From assembly GCA_021770825.1 (NCBI GenBank), contig JAETQD010000006.1, positions 98,999 to 162,998 on the forward strand: DNA of 64,000 nt, written 5' to 3'. Source of the DNA: Clostridium sp. Its GTDB lineage: Bacteria > Bacillota > Clostridia > Lachnospirales > Lachnospiraceae. The translations under genes and the position numbers were made by a program. Below the pieces are notes generated by a model. It searched no databases and was not told the origin of the DNA. It worked only from the letters and a program-made list of their open reading frames with translations. This document shows positions 8,494 to 18,398 of the stretch, piece by piece; the first letter of the stretch is position 1; each line of letters opens with the position of its first letter.

Positions 8494-8522
8494 TTGCCAT
8501 ATGGGGAAACTCAAACTATAAT
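8494..8522 (+). promoter_or_regulatory. Sigma-A promoter for ftsH
   Basis: TTGCCA (8494-8499), 17-nt spacer, TATAAT (8517-8522), about 80 nt before the ftsH start. A second possible promoter lies upstream (TTGTCA 8459-8464, 16 nt, TATACT 8481-8486). Confidence 0.6.
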
Positions 8523-8602
8523 GGATAAGTACTGTAAAATCATGGGAATTCAGACTCTTGCCATGGTTTCCCGGTATATGTGATAGAATTGGAGAGACAT
8601 TT

Positions 8603-10606
8603 ATGGATAACAACAATCAAAACAGGAATAATGGAAAAAAGCCAAGCGGCCAGAATATCGGCATTATGGTCTTGATCCTTATGATTACCCTGGGCGTCGT
8701 CAGCATGATGAATTCGGCGCTGAAAAAGAACCAGACCCAGGAACTGGGATATGAGGAATTTGTGCAGATGGTGGATGACGGGGATGTGGATACAATCCGG
8801 TTTTCCGGGAACAGAATTCTCATCACGCCCAAGACCTCTTCCACGAAATATTCCAGACTGATTCAGTATTATACGGTCCGGGTTCAGGATACGAAGGTGA
8901 CAGATCGTCTGTTGGAAAAGGATGTGCATATCCTGGGAGAGGATACCAACACCGGAGCCAGTATTTTGAGCTTTATTATGGGCTGGGTGCTGCCGTCGGT
9001 GCTGATGATCGGGCTTTTGTATCTGATGTTTAACCGCATGGGAGGCGGAGGCGGCCTCATGGGCGTTGGAAAGAGCAATGCCAAGGTTTATGTGCAGAAG
9101 GAAACGGGCGTGACCTTTGCTGATGTGGCCGGAGAGGATGAAGCCAAGGAATCTCTGGTGGAGATTGTGGATTTCCTTCACAATCCCCATAAATACACAA
9201 AAATCGGTGCGAAGCTTCCCAAGGGAGCTCTTCTGGTGGGACCTCCCGGTACAGGTAAAACACTGCTTGCCAAGGCTGTTGCAGGTGAGGCCCATGTGCC
9301 TTTCTACTCGCTGTCCGGTTCTGACTTTGTGGAGATGTTTGTGGGCGTGGGTGCCTCCCGTGTCCGTGACCTGTTTAAGCAGGCCCAGCAGTCGGCGCCC
9401 TGTATTATTTTCATTGATGAGATCGATGCCATCGGACGAAGCCGTGATTCCAGATTCGGCGGAAACGATGAGAGGGAGCAGACCTTAAACCAGCTTCTGT
9501 CAGAGATGGATGGATTTGACTCTTCCAAGGGACTTCTGGTGATGGCAGCCACGAACCGCCCGGAAATCCTGGATCCGGCTCTTTTAAGACCGGGCCGTTT
9601 TGACCGCCGTGTCATTGTGGATAAGCCGGATTTGAAGGGCCGTGTGAATATTTTAAAAGTACATTCCAAGGATGTCCGCCTGGATGAGACCGTGGATTTT
9701 GAGGAAATTGCCCTGGCAACCTCCGGCGCCGTAGGCGCAGATCTTGCCAATATGATGAATGAGGCCGCCATCAATGCAGTAAAGCATGGAAGGCAGGCTG
9801 TGGCCCAGAAGGACCTGTTCGAGGCTGTGGAGCTGGTTTTAGTGGGTAAGGAAAAGAAGGACAGGATTTTAAGCAAGGAGGAGAGGCGGATTGTCTCCTA
9901 CCATGAGGTGGGCCACGCCCTTGTGACAGCTCTCCAGAAGGACGCAGAGCCGGTGCAGAAAATCACCATTGTGCCCCGTACCATGGGCGCGCTGGGATAT
10001 GTGATGCAGGTGCCTGAGGAAGAGAAGTTCTTAAATACGAAAAAAGAACTGGAGGCCATGCTGGTGGTTTCCCTTGCAGGCCGTGCCGCTGAGGAGATTG
10101 TGTTTGACACAGTGACCACGGGAGCTGCCAACGATATCGAACAGGCCACAAGAATTGCCAGAGCCATGGTGACCCAGTATGGTATGTCAGAGAAGTTTGG
10201 CCTGATGGGTCTTGCCACCCAGGAGAACCAGTATCTGACAGGCCGGACCGTGTTGAACTGCGGAGATGCAACAGCGGCAGATATTGACGTGGAAGTAATG
10301 AAGATGCTGAAGGAAGCCTATGAGGAGTCCAAGAGACTGCTTGGCGAAAACAGGGATGCCCTGGATCAGATTGCTGACTTCCTGATTGAAAAAGAGACCA
10401 TTACAGGTAAAGAATTCATGCGTATTTTCCGCAAGGTGAAGGGAATTCCGGAGCCGGAGGAGGAAGTCCATGAGGAGAAGAACCGCATGGGAGGACCCGG
10501 GGCCGGAGCACCGGGTGTTGGAATGCCGGGAGCCGGAGCACCGAATCCGTATCCGGGCCAGGCAGGCATGGGACCCGACGGAACCATGACGGGAAGCCAG
10601 CAGTAG
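8603..10606 (+). CDS. ftsH: ATP-dependent zinc metalloprotease FtsH
   Basis: FtsH is a membrane-anchored hexameric AAA+ protease that degrades misfolded membrane proteins and some short-lived regulators. The 667-residue product has an N-terminal membrane segment (about 15-35), a short extracytoplasmic region, a second membrane segment (about 115-135), Walker A GPPGTGKT at 213-220, Walker [10 protein letters not shown], the second region of homology with RPGRFDRR, and the zinc site HEVGH at 434-438 with D511 as the third ligand. The last ~40 residues form a Gly/Pro/Met-rich low-complexity tail. ATG 8603 follows GGAGAG and replaces a longer in-frame start at 8558. It has its own promoter and terminator. 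Confidence 0.96.
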   Translation: MDNNNQNRNNGKKPSGQNIGIMVLILMITLGVVSMMNSALKKNQTQELGYEEFVQMVDDGDVDTIRFSGNRILITPKTSSTKYSRLIQYYTVRVQDTKVTDRLLEKDVHILGEDTNTGASILSFIMGWVLPSVLMIGLLYLMFNRMGGGGGLMGVGKSNAKVYVQKETGVTFADVAGEDEAKESLVEIVDFLHNPHKYTKIGAKLPKGALLVGPPGTGKTLLAKAVAGEAHVPFYSLSGSDFVEMFVGVGASRVRDLFKQAQQSAPCIIFIDEIDAIGRSRDSRFGGNDEREQTLNQLLSEMDGFDSSKGLLVMAATNRPEILDPALLRPGRFDRRVIVDKPDLKGRVNILKVHSKDVRLDETVDFEEIALATSGAVGADLANMMNEAAINAVKHGRQAVAQKDLFEAVELVLVGKEKKDRILSKEERRIVSYHEVGHALVTALQKDAEPVQKITIVPRTMGALGYVMQVPEEEKFLNTKKELEAMLVVSLAGRAAEEIVFDTVTTGAANDIEQATRIARAMVTQYGMSEKFGLMGLATQENQYLTGRTVLNCGDATAADIDVEVMKMLKEAYEESKRLLGENRDALDQIADFLIEKETITGKEFMRIFRKVKGIPEPEEEVHEEKNRMGGPGAGAPGVGMPGAGAPNPYPGQAGMGPDGTMTGSQQ

Positions 10607-10620
10607 CAGCGAAATGGATG

Positions 10621-10657
10621 CAGGGTGTATTTCATATGGAAATACATCCTGTTTTTG
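10621..10657 (+). terminator. Terminator after ftsH
   Basis: A 13-bp stem, CAGGGTGTATTTC (10621-10633) with GAAATACATCCTG (10639-10651), is followed by TTTTTG. It ends ftsH, so the protease gene just downstream needs readthrough or a promoter within this gap. Confidence 0.8.
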
Positions 10658-10682
10658 TAACATAAAATGGAAGGAGTTTTTT

Positions 10683-12458
10683 GTGAGAAGAAGAAAGATT
10701 GCATGGTTGTTGGCAGTGGTTCTGGGAAGCCAGGCACTGGCCGGATGCCAAAGTGCACAGAAAGCAGAAACGGGTGATGAAACTTCTGGGAAGACAGTGG
10801 TCCGGTATCTGGAGGCCTATGAGAATCTGGAGGTTCTGGCACTGTTCGGGGACAATGAGGTGAAGGTGTATCCATGCCAGTCAACAGAAAGTCTTGAGGA
10901 AACCATTGAGCTTTTGGCTGGGATGGATGATGTAACGGTGGTCCAGCCAAACTACTCTTATGAAAACCAGGCTCTCGGAGTCAACGATGCCTCCGTGAAG
11001 GAGCAGTGGGCTCTGGAAAATGACGGTTCCTTTTCCATTGAGGAAGAGAAAAACAGGTATCCTGTTTATGATGATCCCTTTGGAAGACCGTCGGCGCCGG
11101 GAGAGTGGCGGGGAGGTACGAAAAAGGCTGACCTGGTGGGCGTACTTGTGGAAATAGAGGAAAAACAGGCGGTAGCCGGCATTGATATCAACATTGCCGG
11201 GGCCTGGGAGAAATATGGAAACGGGACCCATGATACGATTGTGGCCATGATTGATACAGGAATTGATGCGGGCCATGAAGACCTGGCCGGAGCCATATGG
11301 GTCAATGTGGATGAGATTCCGGAGAACGGCATAGACGACGATGGGAACGGCTATGTGGACGATGTGAACGGGTGGAATTTTTATGAGAATACCAACCAGG
11401 TTTTCGCAGGCGAAGAAGACAGCCATGGAACCCACGGAGCCGGAACCATCCGGGCCAATGTGGGAAACGGAGTGGGAATTGCAGGAATCGTTCCCGGAAA
11501 CCGTGTCCGTATTATGCCCGTCAAAGCCCTTGGCGGTTCCTCGGGCGGCGGCAATACGGCGGCTTTAATCCGTGCCATCCGCTATGCCCAGGATAACGGG
11601 GCTGTGATCTGCAACTTAAGTCTCACATCCACCACCAATGACAGGGCGCTTTATCAGGCCATGGCAAGCTCTAATATGCTTTTCGTGGCGGCAGCAGGAA
11701 ATGGAGATCCGGTGACGGGAAAGGGACTTGACATTGATGGCGTACCGTTTTATCCGGCGGCCTATGATTTGGATAATCTGATTTCCGTGGCCAATATTAC
11801 CTGTGACGGCAGCCTTCACGGAAGCTCCAATTATGGAGGAACCTCTGTGGACCTGGCGGCACCGGGAACCTATATTTTAAGCACCACACCGGGAAATTCA
11901 TACAGCTATATGTCGGGAACCTCCATGGCAGCGCCCATGGTAACCGGAGCGGCGGCCATGGTGTATTCGTATTTTGAGGGAATCGGTGTGGCCGATGTGA
12001 AGGAGATTCTTTTGTCGACGGTGACGCCGTTGGAAAGCCTTTCCGGAAAGACAGTGACCGGGGGCATGTTAAACGTGGAGGCAGCCATTTCCTATGATAT
12101 CGGAGCCCTTTCCAGAAGCGGGTTCCGGAATGGGGGAAATACTCCGGAAAGCGGAACTGCGCCTTACATCGAAGCCAGAACAAGAAACAGCCAGGGCGGT
12201 ATGCTTCTGACGGTCCGCGTGGTTGACGTGGACGGTGATCTGGATACACTCCTTTATGCAGAGGGAGAGTATACCAGCGAGCAGTTTGCCGGGGATATTT
12301 CCAGTGTTCCCTTTGAAGTGAACGGGCAGGATACGGCCACCTTCCGCATTGACCATGCGGGAACCTATACGTTTTATGCCAGGGATAAAAAGGGAAATGC
12401 CAACGTGTACGTGGTGAAATTTGCAAACATGAGCGATGGTCCAGGCGCTTTGGACTAA
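10683..12458 (+). CDS. Subtilisin-like (S8) serine protease, predicted lipoprotein
   Basis: A 591-residue secreted protease. The N-terminus RRRKIAWLLAVVLGSQALAGC is a lipoprotein signal peptide with lipobox LAGC. A prodomain-like region (about 35-85) is followed by the S8 catalytic domain with D191 (MIDTGIDAGHEDL), H248 (SHGTHGAG) and S414 (GTSMAAP). GIDDDGNGYVDDVNGWNF looks like a calcium-binding loop common in this subfamily. A C-terminal beta-rich extension follows after about residue 480. GTG 10683 is chosen because AAGGAG (10671-10676) lies at the proper distance and the longer frame begins inside the ftsH terminator. It is likely anchored on the outer face of the membrane. Its substrate is unknown. 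Confidence 0.88.
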   Translation: MRRRKIAWLLAVVLGSQALAGCQSAQKAETGDETSGKTVVRYLEAYENLEVLALFGDNEVKVYPCQSTESLEETIELLAGMDDVTVVQPNYSYENQALGVNDASVKEQWALENDGSFSIEEEKNRYPVYDDPFGRPSAPGEWRGGTKKADLVGVLVEIEEKQAVAGIDINIAGAWEKYGNGTHDTIVAMIDTGIDAGHEDLAGAIWVNVDEIPENGIDDDGNGYVDDVNGWNFYENTNQVFAGEEDSHGTHGAGTIRANVGNGVGIAGIVPGNRVRIMPVKALGGSSGGGNTAALIRAIRYAQDNGAVICNLSLTSTTNDRALYQAMASSNMLFVAAAGNGDPVTGKGLDIDGVPFYPAAYDLDNLISVANITCDGSLHGSSNYGGTSVDLAAPGTYILSTTPGNSYSYMSGTSMAAPMVTGAAAMVYSYFEGIGVADVKEILLSTVTPLESLSGKTVTGGMLNVEAAISYDIGALSRSGFRNGGNTPESGTAPYIEARTRNSQGGMLLTVRVVDVDGDLDTLLYAEGEYTSEQFAGDISSVPFEVNGQDTATFRIDHAGTYTFYARDKKGNANVYVVKFANMSDGPGALD

Positions 12459-12467
12459 GGGGTGTAT

Positions 12468-13709
12468 ATGGGGAAAGAAAAGCTTACGAAACGGGAGATC
12501 AGCTGGGTTCTTTATGATGTGGGAAATTCTGCGTTTGTGATGTTGATTGCAACCATTATTCCCATTTATTTCGGAGCCCTGGCCGGGGCAGGAGGAATCT
12601 CTGAAGTGGACTATCTGGCCTACTGGGGCTACGCGGCGTCCCTGTCCACACTGATTGTGGCGGTGACGGGACCGGTTCTGGGAGCGGCGGCAGATACGGA
12701 AGGCTTAAAAAAGCCCATGTTCGGCGTCTGTGTCTGTGTGGGCGCTCTGGGATGTGCGGCATTGTCCGTCCCCTCGACCTGGATTGGATTTCTCGTGGTT
12801 TTTGTGGCGGCAAAGGTGGCTTACAGCATCAGCCTGATTTTTTACGATTCCATGCTGGTGGATGTGACTGCAGAGAGCCGTCTGGATATGGTATCCTCCC
12901 ATGGGTATGCATGGGGATATCTGGGGAGCTGTGTCCCCTTTGTGATATCGCTTCTCCTGGTTTTGGGGCATGGAAGTCTCGGGATTTCCCAGGGGATGGC
13001 CATGACAGGCGCTTTCCTTTTAAATGCGGTCTGGTGGCTGGCAATGACCATTCCTTTGTTTCAAAATTATGACCAGACCCATTATGTGAAAAGAACGTCC
13101 CATCCGGTGAGAGAGGGCGGAAAACGGCTTTTGGAAACTCTTTCTGATATTCGGAGGGAGAAACATATTTTCATGTATCTTCTGGCATTTTTCTTTTTCA
13201 TTGATGGGGTTTATACCATCATTGAAATGGCAACGGCCTACGGAAATGCCCTGGGACTGGATACGGCAGGACTTCTTTTGGCTCTTTTGGTGACGCAGCT
13301 TGTGGCGTTTCCATGTGCCCTGGGATTTTCTGTGTTTTCCAGAAAATATGAGACCACCAGGCTTCTTAAAATCTGCATTGCGGCCTATCTGGGAATTGCC
13401 CTGTTTGCCATCCAGCTTGATAAGCAGTGGGAGTTCTGGATGCTGGCGGTGTTTGTGGGGATGTTTCAGGGAGCCATTCAGGCCCTGTCCCGGTCCTATT
13501 TTGCAAAGATCATTCCGGCAGAAAAGTCGGGAGAGTATTTTGGAATTTATGACATCTGCGGCAAAGGGGCTTCCTTTGTGGGAACCACACTGGTGGGAAT
13601 GGTGGCCCAGGTCACAGGAAAGGCCAACGCAGGAGTGGGAGCCATTGCCCTTTTGTTTTTCATTGGATTCCTTCTTTTTAACCGAGCGGCGAAATTAAAT
13701 GAAGAATAG
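12468..13709 (+). CDS. MFS transporter, UMF1/Atg22-like
   Basis: A 413-residue integral membrane protein with about 12 hydrophobic segments. The N-terminus KREISWVLYDVGNSAFVM, with a YD.GNSAF pattern, is typical of the UMF1 (unknown major facilitator 1) family related to the vacuolar amino-acid effluxer Atg22. The substrate is not known in bacteria. ATG 12468 is chosen over GTG 12462 because AAGGGGTG is correctly placed before it. It starts 9 nt after the protease stop, so the two are one transcript. A hairpin-rich repeat element directly follows and probably ends transcription. Confidence 0.85.
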   Translation: MGKEKLTKREISWVLYDVGNSAFVMLIATIIPIYFGALAGAGGISEVDYLAYWGYAASLSTLIVAVTGPVLGAAADTEGLKKPMFGVCVCVGALGCAALSVPSTWIGFLVVFVAAKVAYSISLIFYDSMLVDVTAESRLDMVSSHGYAWGYLGSCVPFVISLLLVLGHGSLGISQGMAMTGAFLLNAVWWLAMTIPLFQNYDQTHYVKRTSHPVREGGKRLLETLSDIRREKHIFMYLLAFFFFIDGVYTIIEMATAYGNALGLDTAGLLLALLVTQLVAFPCALGFSVFSRKYETTRLLKICIAAYLGIALFAIQLDKQWEFWMLAVFVGMFQGAIQALSRSYFAKIIPAEKSGEYFGIYDICGKGASFVGTTLVGMVAQVTGKANAGVGAIALLFFIGFLLFNRAAKLNEE

Positions 13710-13710
13710 T

Positions 13711-13811
13711 CATAAAAAGAAGTTCGCTCGCGAACTTCTCCGCCTGCGGCGGGTCGCGTAAGCGACATAATTCCTATCCGCCGCAGTGCGATCCACGCGG
13801 ACCTTTTTATG
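13711..13811. repeat. Palindromic dispersed repeat, short copy
   Basis: About 100 nt packed with inverted repeats: GAAGTTCG/CGAACTTC (13720-13739), CCGCCTGCGGCGG, GTCGC-GTAA-GCGAC (13754-13767), and outer ends TCATAAAAAG and CTTTTTATGA that are mutual complements. Blocks 13743-13768, 13780-13787 and 13787-13800 recur, in the same order but on the other strand, at 28656-28548. The outer A/T-rich ends may let it act as a terminator for both convergent genes (MFS and ilvE). Mobility is not shown. Confidence 0.7.
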
Positions 13812-13822
13812 AGCAGATATGT

Positions 13823-14848
13823 TTATTTGATTACATGAATCCAGCCTTCCGGTGCCTCGATGCGGCCCATCTGGATTCCGGTTAAGGTATCGTAAAGTTT
13901 CTGGGTAACCGGGCCCATCTTTTCCATACCGCTGGGTAAGCAGATTTCCTTGCCGTGGTCCACGATTTTTCCAACCGGAGAAACAACGGCTGCTGTTCCG
14001 CAGAGACCGCACTCGGCGAAGTCCTTTACTTCCTCGAAGGGAACCGGACGCTCCTCTGCCTTTAAGCCAAGGTAGTGCTCGGCAACGTAAAGGATGGAAC
14101 GGCGGGTGATGGACGGTAAAATGCTGTCGGACTTAGGTGTTACAACGGTGTTGTCCTTGGTTACGAAGATAAAGTTGGCACCGCCTGTCTCTTCCACGTA
14201 GGTTCTTGTGGCAGCATCCAAGTACATGTTCTCATCAAAGCCCTGGTTGTGTGCGTCAACGATTGCATGTAAGCTCATGGCGTAGTTTAAGCCAGCCTTT
14301 ACATGTCCGGTTCCATGTGGTGCGGCACGGTCAAAGTCGCAGACACGGATGGTAATGGGCTTTGCGCCGCCTTTAAAGTAGGGGCCAACCGGAGTTGCAA
14401 ATGCACGGAACTGGTATTCTGTTGCCGGCTTTACACCGATAACCGGATTGGTTCCGAATAAGAACGGACGTACATAAAGGGTTGCTCCGGAGCCGTAGGG
14501 CGGAACGAAATCCGCATTGGCAGCCACCAGCTTTGTGATTGCATCAATGAAGCGCTCCTTGGCAAACGGCGGCATTTCCAGTCTCTTTGCGGTGTTGATC
14601 ATACGCTCGGCGTTTAAGTCGGGACGGAAGGTAACAATATGTCCGTCTTCTGTTGTATAAGCCTTTAAGCCCTCAAAGCATGTCTGTGCATACTGGAATA
14701 CACATGCACATTCGCTCAGTGTAATTGTGTCTTCTGTGGTGAGGGCGCCTTCATCCCATGCGCCGTTTTTATAGTTGGAAACATATCTGTAATCGGTTTT
14801 GATATAGCCAAATCCCAGATTCGCCCAGTCAATATTCTGCTTTCCCAT
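13823..14848 (-). CDS. ilvE: Branched-chain amino acid aminotransferase
   Basis: IlvE performs the last step of leucine, isoleucine and valine synthesis, transferring an amino group from glutamate to the 2-oxo acid. This 341-residue class IV PLP enzyme belongs to the longer (about 340-360) branch: QTCFEGLKAY near residue 55, RP.LNAERM, PLP lysine K184 in GHVKAGLNYAMS, and a late FAECGLCGTAAVVSPVG segment. ATG 14848 is chosen because GGAGGAGA precedes it, while an in-frame upstream start has none. A promoter lies 84 nt upstream and the leader shows no T-box. leuB elsewhere in the window serves the same pathway. Confidence 0.94.
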   Translation of the reverse strand: MGKQNIDWANLGFGYIKTDYRYVSNYKNGAWDEGALTTEDTITLSECACVFQYAQTCFEGLKAYTTEDGHIVTFRPDLNAERMINTAKRLEMPPFAKERFIDAITKLVAANADFVPPYGSGATLYVRPFLFGTNPVIGVKPATEYQFRAFATPVGPYFKGGAKPITIRVCDFDRAAPHGTGHVKAGLNYAMSLHAIVDAHNQGFDENMYLDAATRTYVEETGGANFIFVTKDNTVVTPKSDSILPSITRRSILYVAEHYLGLKAEERPVPFEEVKDFAECGLCGTAAVVSPVGKIVDHGKEICLPSGMEKMGPVTQKLYDTLTGIQMGRIEAPEGWIHVIK

Positions 14849-14931
14849 AACAATCTCCTCCATTCTGCCGGTTTTCCGGCAATATATTCTCCGCATGTAT
14901 CAGTGCGGTAGTTTATGAACTGTTGGTTATA

Positions 14932-14960
14932 ATTATAAATACTTCTTTTTTATACTGCAA
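14932..14960 (-). promoter_or_regulatory. Sigma-A promoter for ilvE
   Basis: On the minus strand TTGCAG (14960-14955), 17-nt spacer, TATAAT (14937-14932). The leader to ATG 14848 is about 80 nt. Confidence 0.65.
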
Positions 14961-15068
14961 GTTCTTTGTTGAAAAAAGATGAAAAAAATCTATGAAATAT
15001 AGCAAATAAATGGTACAATATAAGTCCAGGTTATATACGATATTCCCAAAAGGAAAGGAAGAAGGAAA

Positions 15069-16130
15069 ATGGAGCATCTATTTACAGCTTGGAGCTTAAA
15101 AGGGCATGAAATAAAAAACCGGATTTGTGTTCCGCCCATGGTGTGCTTCGGATGGAGTGACGACAGCGGAATGGTCACAGAGCGGAATGTGGCTCATTAC
15201 CGGGCCATTGCGAAGGGCGGGGCAGGATTGATTATCCAGGAGGCCACATGCATTAACCGCCAGGGCAGACTGAGCCTGGACCAGCTTGGTATCTGGGAGG
15301 ACGGACAGATTCCGGGACTTAGAAAAATTGTGGAAGCGGTCCACGGGGAGCAGGTCCCCATTTTCGTTCAGATTCACCATGCGGGAGTCATTTCCGCCAC
15401 GGGGGACAGAGTATGTCCCAGTGATTATACCTGTGTACATAAGGGAATTGAGAAAAGGGGAAGAGAGCTTTCCCTGGAAGAAATTCACCAGATCGAGGAG
15501 GATTTTATCCAGGCGGCCAGGCGGGCGTATGAGGCCGGGTATGACGGAGTGGAGCTTCACGGATGCCACAGCTACCTGTTGAGCCAGTTCATGAACCGCC
15601 TGGTGAACCGGAGAGAAGATGTTTATGGTCCGGGCGGGATGGAGATTCTTAAACGGATTCTGGAGGGAATCCGTAAGGTGACGCCGCCGGAATTCATTGT
15701 GGGAATCCGCCTTGGCGCTTTTGAGCCGGAGCTTTCGGATGGAATTGCCCATGCAAAGTGGCTGGAGGCCCATGGAATCGACTTTATCAATGTTTCCTAC
15801 GGATTTGATCTGGAGGCCAGAAGGGAAAAGCCGGAGGAATATCCCTTCGCAGAAGCCATTTACGGAGCAAAAAAGATAAAGGAAGCTGTTTCCGTTCCGG
15901 TATTTGCCGTTTACGGGATTCAGGACGGGGAGACGGCCGAGGCCGTGCTTCAGGACACAAACGTGGACATGGTGAACATTGGACGGGGCGTGCTGGTCAA
16001 TTACCAGTGGGCCAATGATGTGAAAGAAGGACGGGATCCGGGAAAATGTCTGTACTGCAGCACCTGTATGTGGCGGGTGGATGCAGATAAGTGCGCCGGG
16101 CGGCTGAAACGGATGAGAGAGAGCAGGTAA
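15069..16130 (+). CDS. NADH:flavin oxidoreductase (Old Yellow Enzyme family)
   Basis: A 353-residue TIM-barrel flavoprotein: NRICVPPMVCFG near the N-terminus, QIHHAGVIS, a long AARRAYEAGYDGVELHGCHSYL segment (about 155-175, active-site and FMN contacts), NRREDVYGP, and a C-terminal phosphate-binding stretch (DMVNIGRGVL). Its end carries CLYCSTCMWRVDADKC, a C-X2-C-X2-C-X8-C set that could hold an Fe-S cluster as in 2-enoate reductase relatives, but the second half of those larger enzymes is absent. It probably reduces an enoate or a similar electrophile; the substrate is unknown. An MFS gene starts 7 nt downstream, suggesting uptake or export of the substrate. Confidence 0.87.
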   Translation: MEHLFTAWSLKGHEIKNRICVPPMVCFGWSDDSGMVTERNVAHYRAIAKGGAGLIIQEATCINRQGRLSLDQLGIWEDGQIPGLRKIVEAVHGEQVPIFVQIHHAGVISATGDRVCPSDYTCVHKGIEKRGRELSLEEIHQIEEDFIQAARRAYEAGYDGVELHGCHSYLLSQFMNRLVNRREDVYGPGGMEILKRILEGIRKVTPPEFIVGIRLGAFEPELSDGIAHAKWLEAHGIDFINVSYGFDLEARREKPEEYPFAEAIYGAKKIKEAVSVPVFAVYGIQDGETAEAVLQDTNVDMVNIGRGVLVNYQWANDVKEGRDPGKCLYCSTCMWRVDADKCAGRLKRMRESR

Positions 16131-16136
16131 GGCGGC

Positions 16137-17384
16137 ATGGGAAAAAAACTTCATTATGCCTGGCTGATTCTTGCGGGATGCTGCATCCTTCAGGGGGCCA
16201 GCCTGGGCCTTATCAATAACTGCGCCGGGGTGTTTTATTCCCCTGTGTGTGAAGATCTGAAGTTTGAGATGGGAAGGTTCACCTTTTACAGGACCTTGTT
16301 TTCCATAAGCTCTGCCCTGGCTCTTCCGTTTGTGGCCAAGAGCTTCCGGAAAATGGATGTGCGGCTGGTGATCAGTGCGGCGGCTGTGGTGTTTGGCGGC
16401 TGCAATGTGGCCATGGGAACCTTTCATCAGCTCTGGCAGTGGTATGCGGCCGGACTGATTCAGGGAGTGGCCTCTTCTTTTCTGTGCATGATTCCGGCAC
16501 CGATTCTCTTAGGAAACTGGTTCCATAAAAAAACGGGAACGGCAGTGGGAATTTCCGCCGCCTTTTCCGGGCTGATCGGAATGATGGGAAGCAGCGGCCT
16601 GGGATTCTCCATACCCGCCTTGGGGTGGCGGGCCAGCTATATGATTACGGGAATCATCAGTATGGCGCTGATTCTCCCGGTTTCCATCTTTATCCTGCGC
16701 TATCGGCCGGAAGATAAGAACATGAAGCCGTATGGGGCAGAGGAAGGGACCCAGGGAGAAATCAGTTCCGGAAACCGGGAAGGCAGCAGAGATGCCATGG
16801 GACTGTTTACATTTTTAAAACAGCCTGTTTTTTACATGGCCTTAATTGCCTATGCCTGCTGTATTGCCAGCTCATACTTAAATATGTTTTTGACCTCCTG
16901 CGGTCTGGCTTCGGGACTTCCCATGACCCTGGCTGCCATGCTGACCACCCTGGCCCTGTTTGGGAACATGTCCAGCAAGCTGTTTTTGGGAAAGGCCAGC
17001 GACACGTATGGAGTCATAAAAACCTTTGTGTGCTCGGTTCTTATAGCCGTGGCAGGACATTTGCTGCTTTTGACCGGGATGACGGAGGGCGTGATGGCGG
17101 GGGCGCTTCTCTTTGGAATTACACCGCCGCTGTCGTCGGTGATGATGCCGCTTTTCTGCCGTCTGTTCTGGAAAGGGGAGACCTATGGAGCTGCTTATTC
17201 CTATGTATCCATGTTCGGAACGCTTCTGGCATCGCCGTTCAATACGTTGTTCGGCCGGTTTTATGACATGACGGGAAGCTATCATCTGACCATCATGGTA
17301 AGCGCAGGCCTTGTTTTTCTGGTGCTTCTTTTGGTAGAGGCAGGAAAAACGCAGGTTAAGCCACAGTCTTTGCCAGCTCAATAA
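16137..17384 (+). CDS. MFS transporter (OFA-like)
   Basis: A 415-residue, 12-segment major facilitator. HYAWLILAGCCILQGASLGL at the start, a first half ending in a hydrophilic loop (about 200-225, rich in Glu, Gly and Ser) and a second six-segment half resemble the oxalate/formate antiporter-like branch, though the substrate cannot be read. It follows the flavin oxidoreductase by 7 nt and shares its transcript. Its last 29 nt overlap, tail to tail, the 3' end of the minus-strand LysR gene, so no terminator separates the pair. Confidence 0.82.
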   Translation: MGKKLHYAWLILAGCCILQGASLGLINNCAGVFYSPVCEDLKFEMGRFTFYRTLFSISSALALPFVAKSFRKMDVRLVISAAAVVFGGCNVAMGTFHQLWQWYAAGLIQGVASSFLCMIPAPILLGNWFHKKTGTAVGISAAFSGLIGMMGSSGLGFSIPALGWRASYMITGIISMALILPVSIFILRYRPEDKNMKPYGAEEGTQGEISSGNREGSRDAMGLFTFLKQPVFYMALIAYACCIASSYLNMFLTSCGLASGLPMTLAAMLTTLALFGNMSSKLFLGKASDTYGVIKTFVCSVLIAVAGHLLLLTGMTEGVMAGALLFGITPPLSSVMMPLFCRLFWKGETYGAAYSYVSMFGTLLASPFNTLFGRFYDMTGSYHLTIMVSAGLVFLVLLLVEAGKTQVKPQSLPAQ

Positions 17385-18237
17385 AGGCTTCCATCTCTCT
17401 GGTGACCCATTTGTCTTTATGGTAGAGGATTTGGCGCCAGACACACATATGAAAATCACGTACCGGCAGGATACTTAAGGTTCCTGCCGTTACTTCCTGT
17501 TTGATGGAAAACTCCGGAAGGAAAGAGAGTCCGGCATTGTTTTTCAGCAGGTTGATGATGAACTCCGTATTGCCGATTTCCAGAAAGGGCTCGATTTTCT
17601 GATTGCAGGCAGCCAGGTACCGGTCCAGAACGAACCGGTAGCTGGCATTTTTTTCTGTCAGAAGAAACGGCTCCCGGATGATTTCCTCCAGGGGCAGGGG
17701 GCCGCAGCCGGACAGCGGATGGGAAGAGGAGGCAACAAAAACAATGTCCTCCGGCTCTTCCATGACCTTCATCCACTTATGGTCATAAATCCGCTGGTCC
17801 ATCAAATACACCAGGTCAATGGAATTTTTATCCATGCGCTCCAGGAGCACATCCGGGGAATCCAGAACAATGCTGATTTTTACCAGAGGATGGGTCTTGT
17901 GGAACTGCTCTAAAAGTGCGGGGAAGATGGAGGCGCAGATGGATTCAATGGTTCCGATGGTCAGGGCTCCCGTAAGCTCCTTTGTTTCGGTCACGGCAGC
18001 CCGGGCGCGGGACAGCTCTTTCATGACGGCGGCTGCATGGTCATAAAAAATCATGCCCTGGTGTGTTAAAACAGTCTGTTTTCCGATGCGGTCAAACAGG
18101 TGGATACCCAGTTCCTCCTCCAGCTGCTTGATCTGGATGGTGACAGCGGCCTGAGAGTAGCCAAGGGCTTTTGCAGCTTTGGAAAAGCTTTTTAGCTGTG
18201 CCGCGTGGAGGAAGGTATTGATTTCTCGTAATTCCAT
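17356..18237 (-). CDS. LysR family transcriptional regulator
   Basis: A 293-residue LysR protein: an N-terminal winged helix-turn-helix (MELREINTFLHAAQLKSFS, then AAVTIQIKQLEEELG.HLFDR) and a C-terminal effector-binding domain starting GALTIGTIES. It diverges from cyuA across a 161-nt gap that contains a perfect 13-nt palindrome, so it is the obvious candidate to control cyuA, probably in response to cysteine or a related sulfur compound; this is inferred from position alone. The overlap of its 3' end with an MFS gene is unusual but both frames look intact. Confidence 0.9.
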   Translation of the reverse strand: MELREINTFLHAAQLKSFSKAAKALGYSQAAVTIQIKQLEEELGIHLFDRIGKQTVLTHQGMIFYDHAAAVMKELSRARAAVTETKELTGALTIGTIESICASIFPALLEQFHKTHPLVKISIVLDSPDVLLERMDKNSIDLVYLMDQRIYDHKWMKVMEEPEDIVFVASSSHPLSGCGPLPLEEIIREPFLLTEKNASYRFVLDRYLAACNQKIEPFLEIGNTEFIINLLKNNAGLSFLPEFSIKQEVTAGTLSILPVRDFHMCVWRQILYHKDKWVTREMEAFIELAKTVA

Positions 18238-18272
18238 GGATGAACTCCTATATATAAAAATTTTTAAACGAT

Positions 18273-18285
18273 ATGTTTAAAACAT
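18273..18285. promoter_or_regulatory. Candidate LysR operator between lysR and cyuA
   Basis: ATGTTT-A-AAACAT, a perfect palindrome centred in the divergent spacer, about 36 nt from the LysR start and 114 nt from cyuA. LysR boxes are T-N11-A dyads, and this fits loosely. Confidence 0.4.
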
Positions 18286-18398
18286 TAAATTTTACTTTCG
18301 GTTGTTCTTATGGTACTCTAAATGTAAGGGGAATGCAAGCAGATTCTGCCTGCAGGAGAAAGGAAAATTAGGATACATAAGAAAGGACAGGGACGGAT

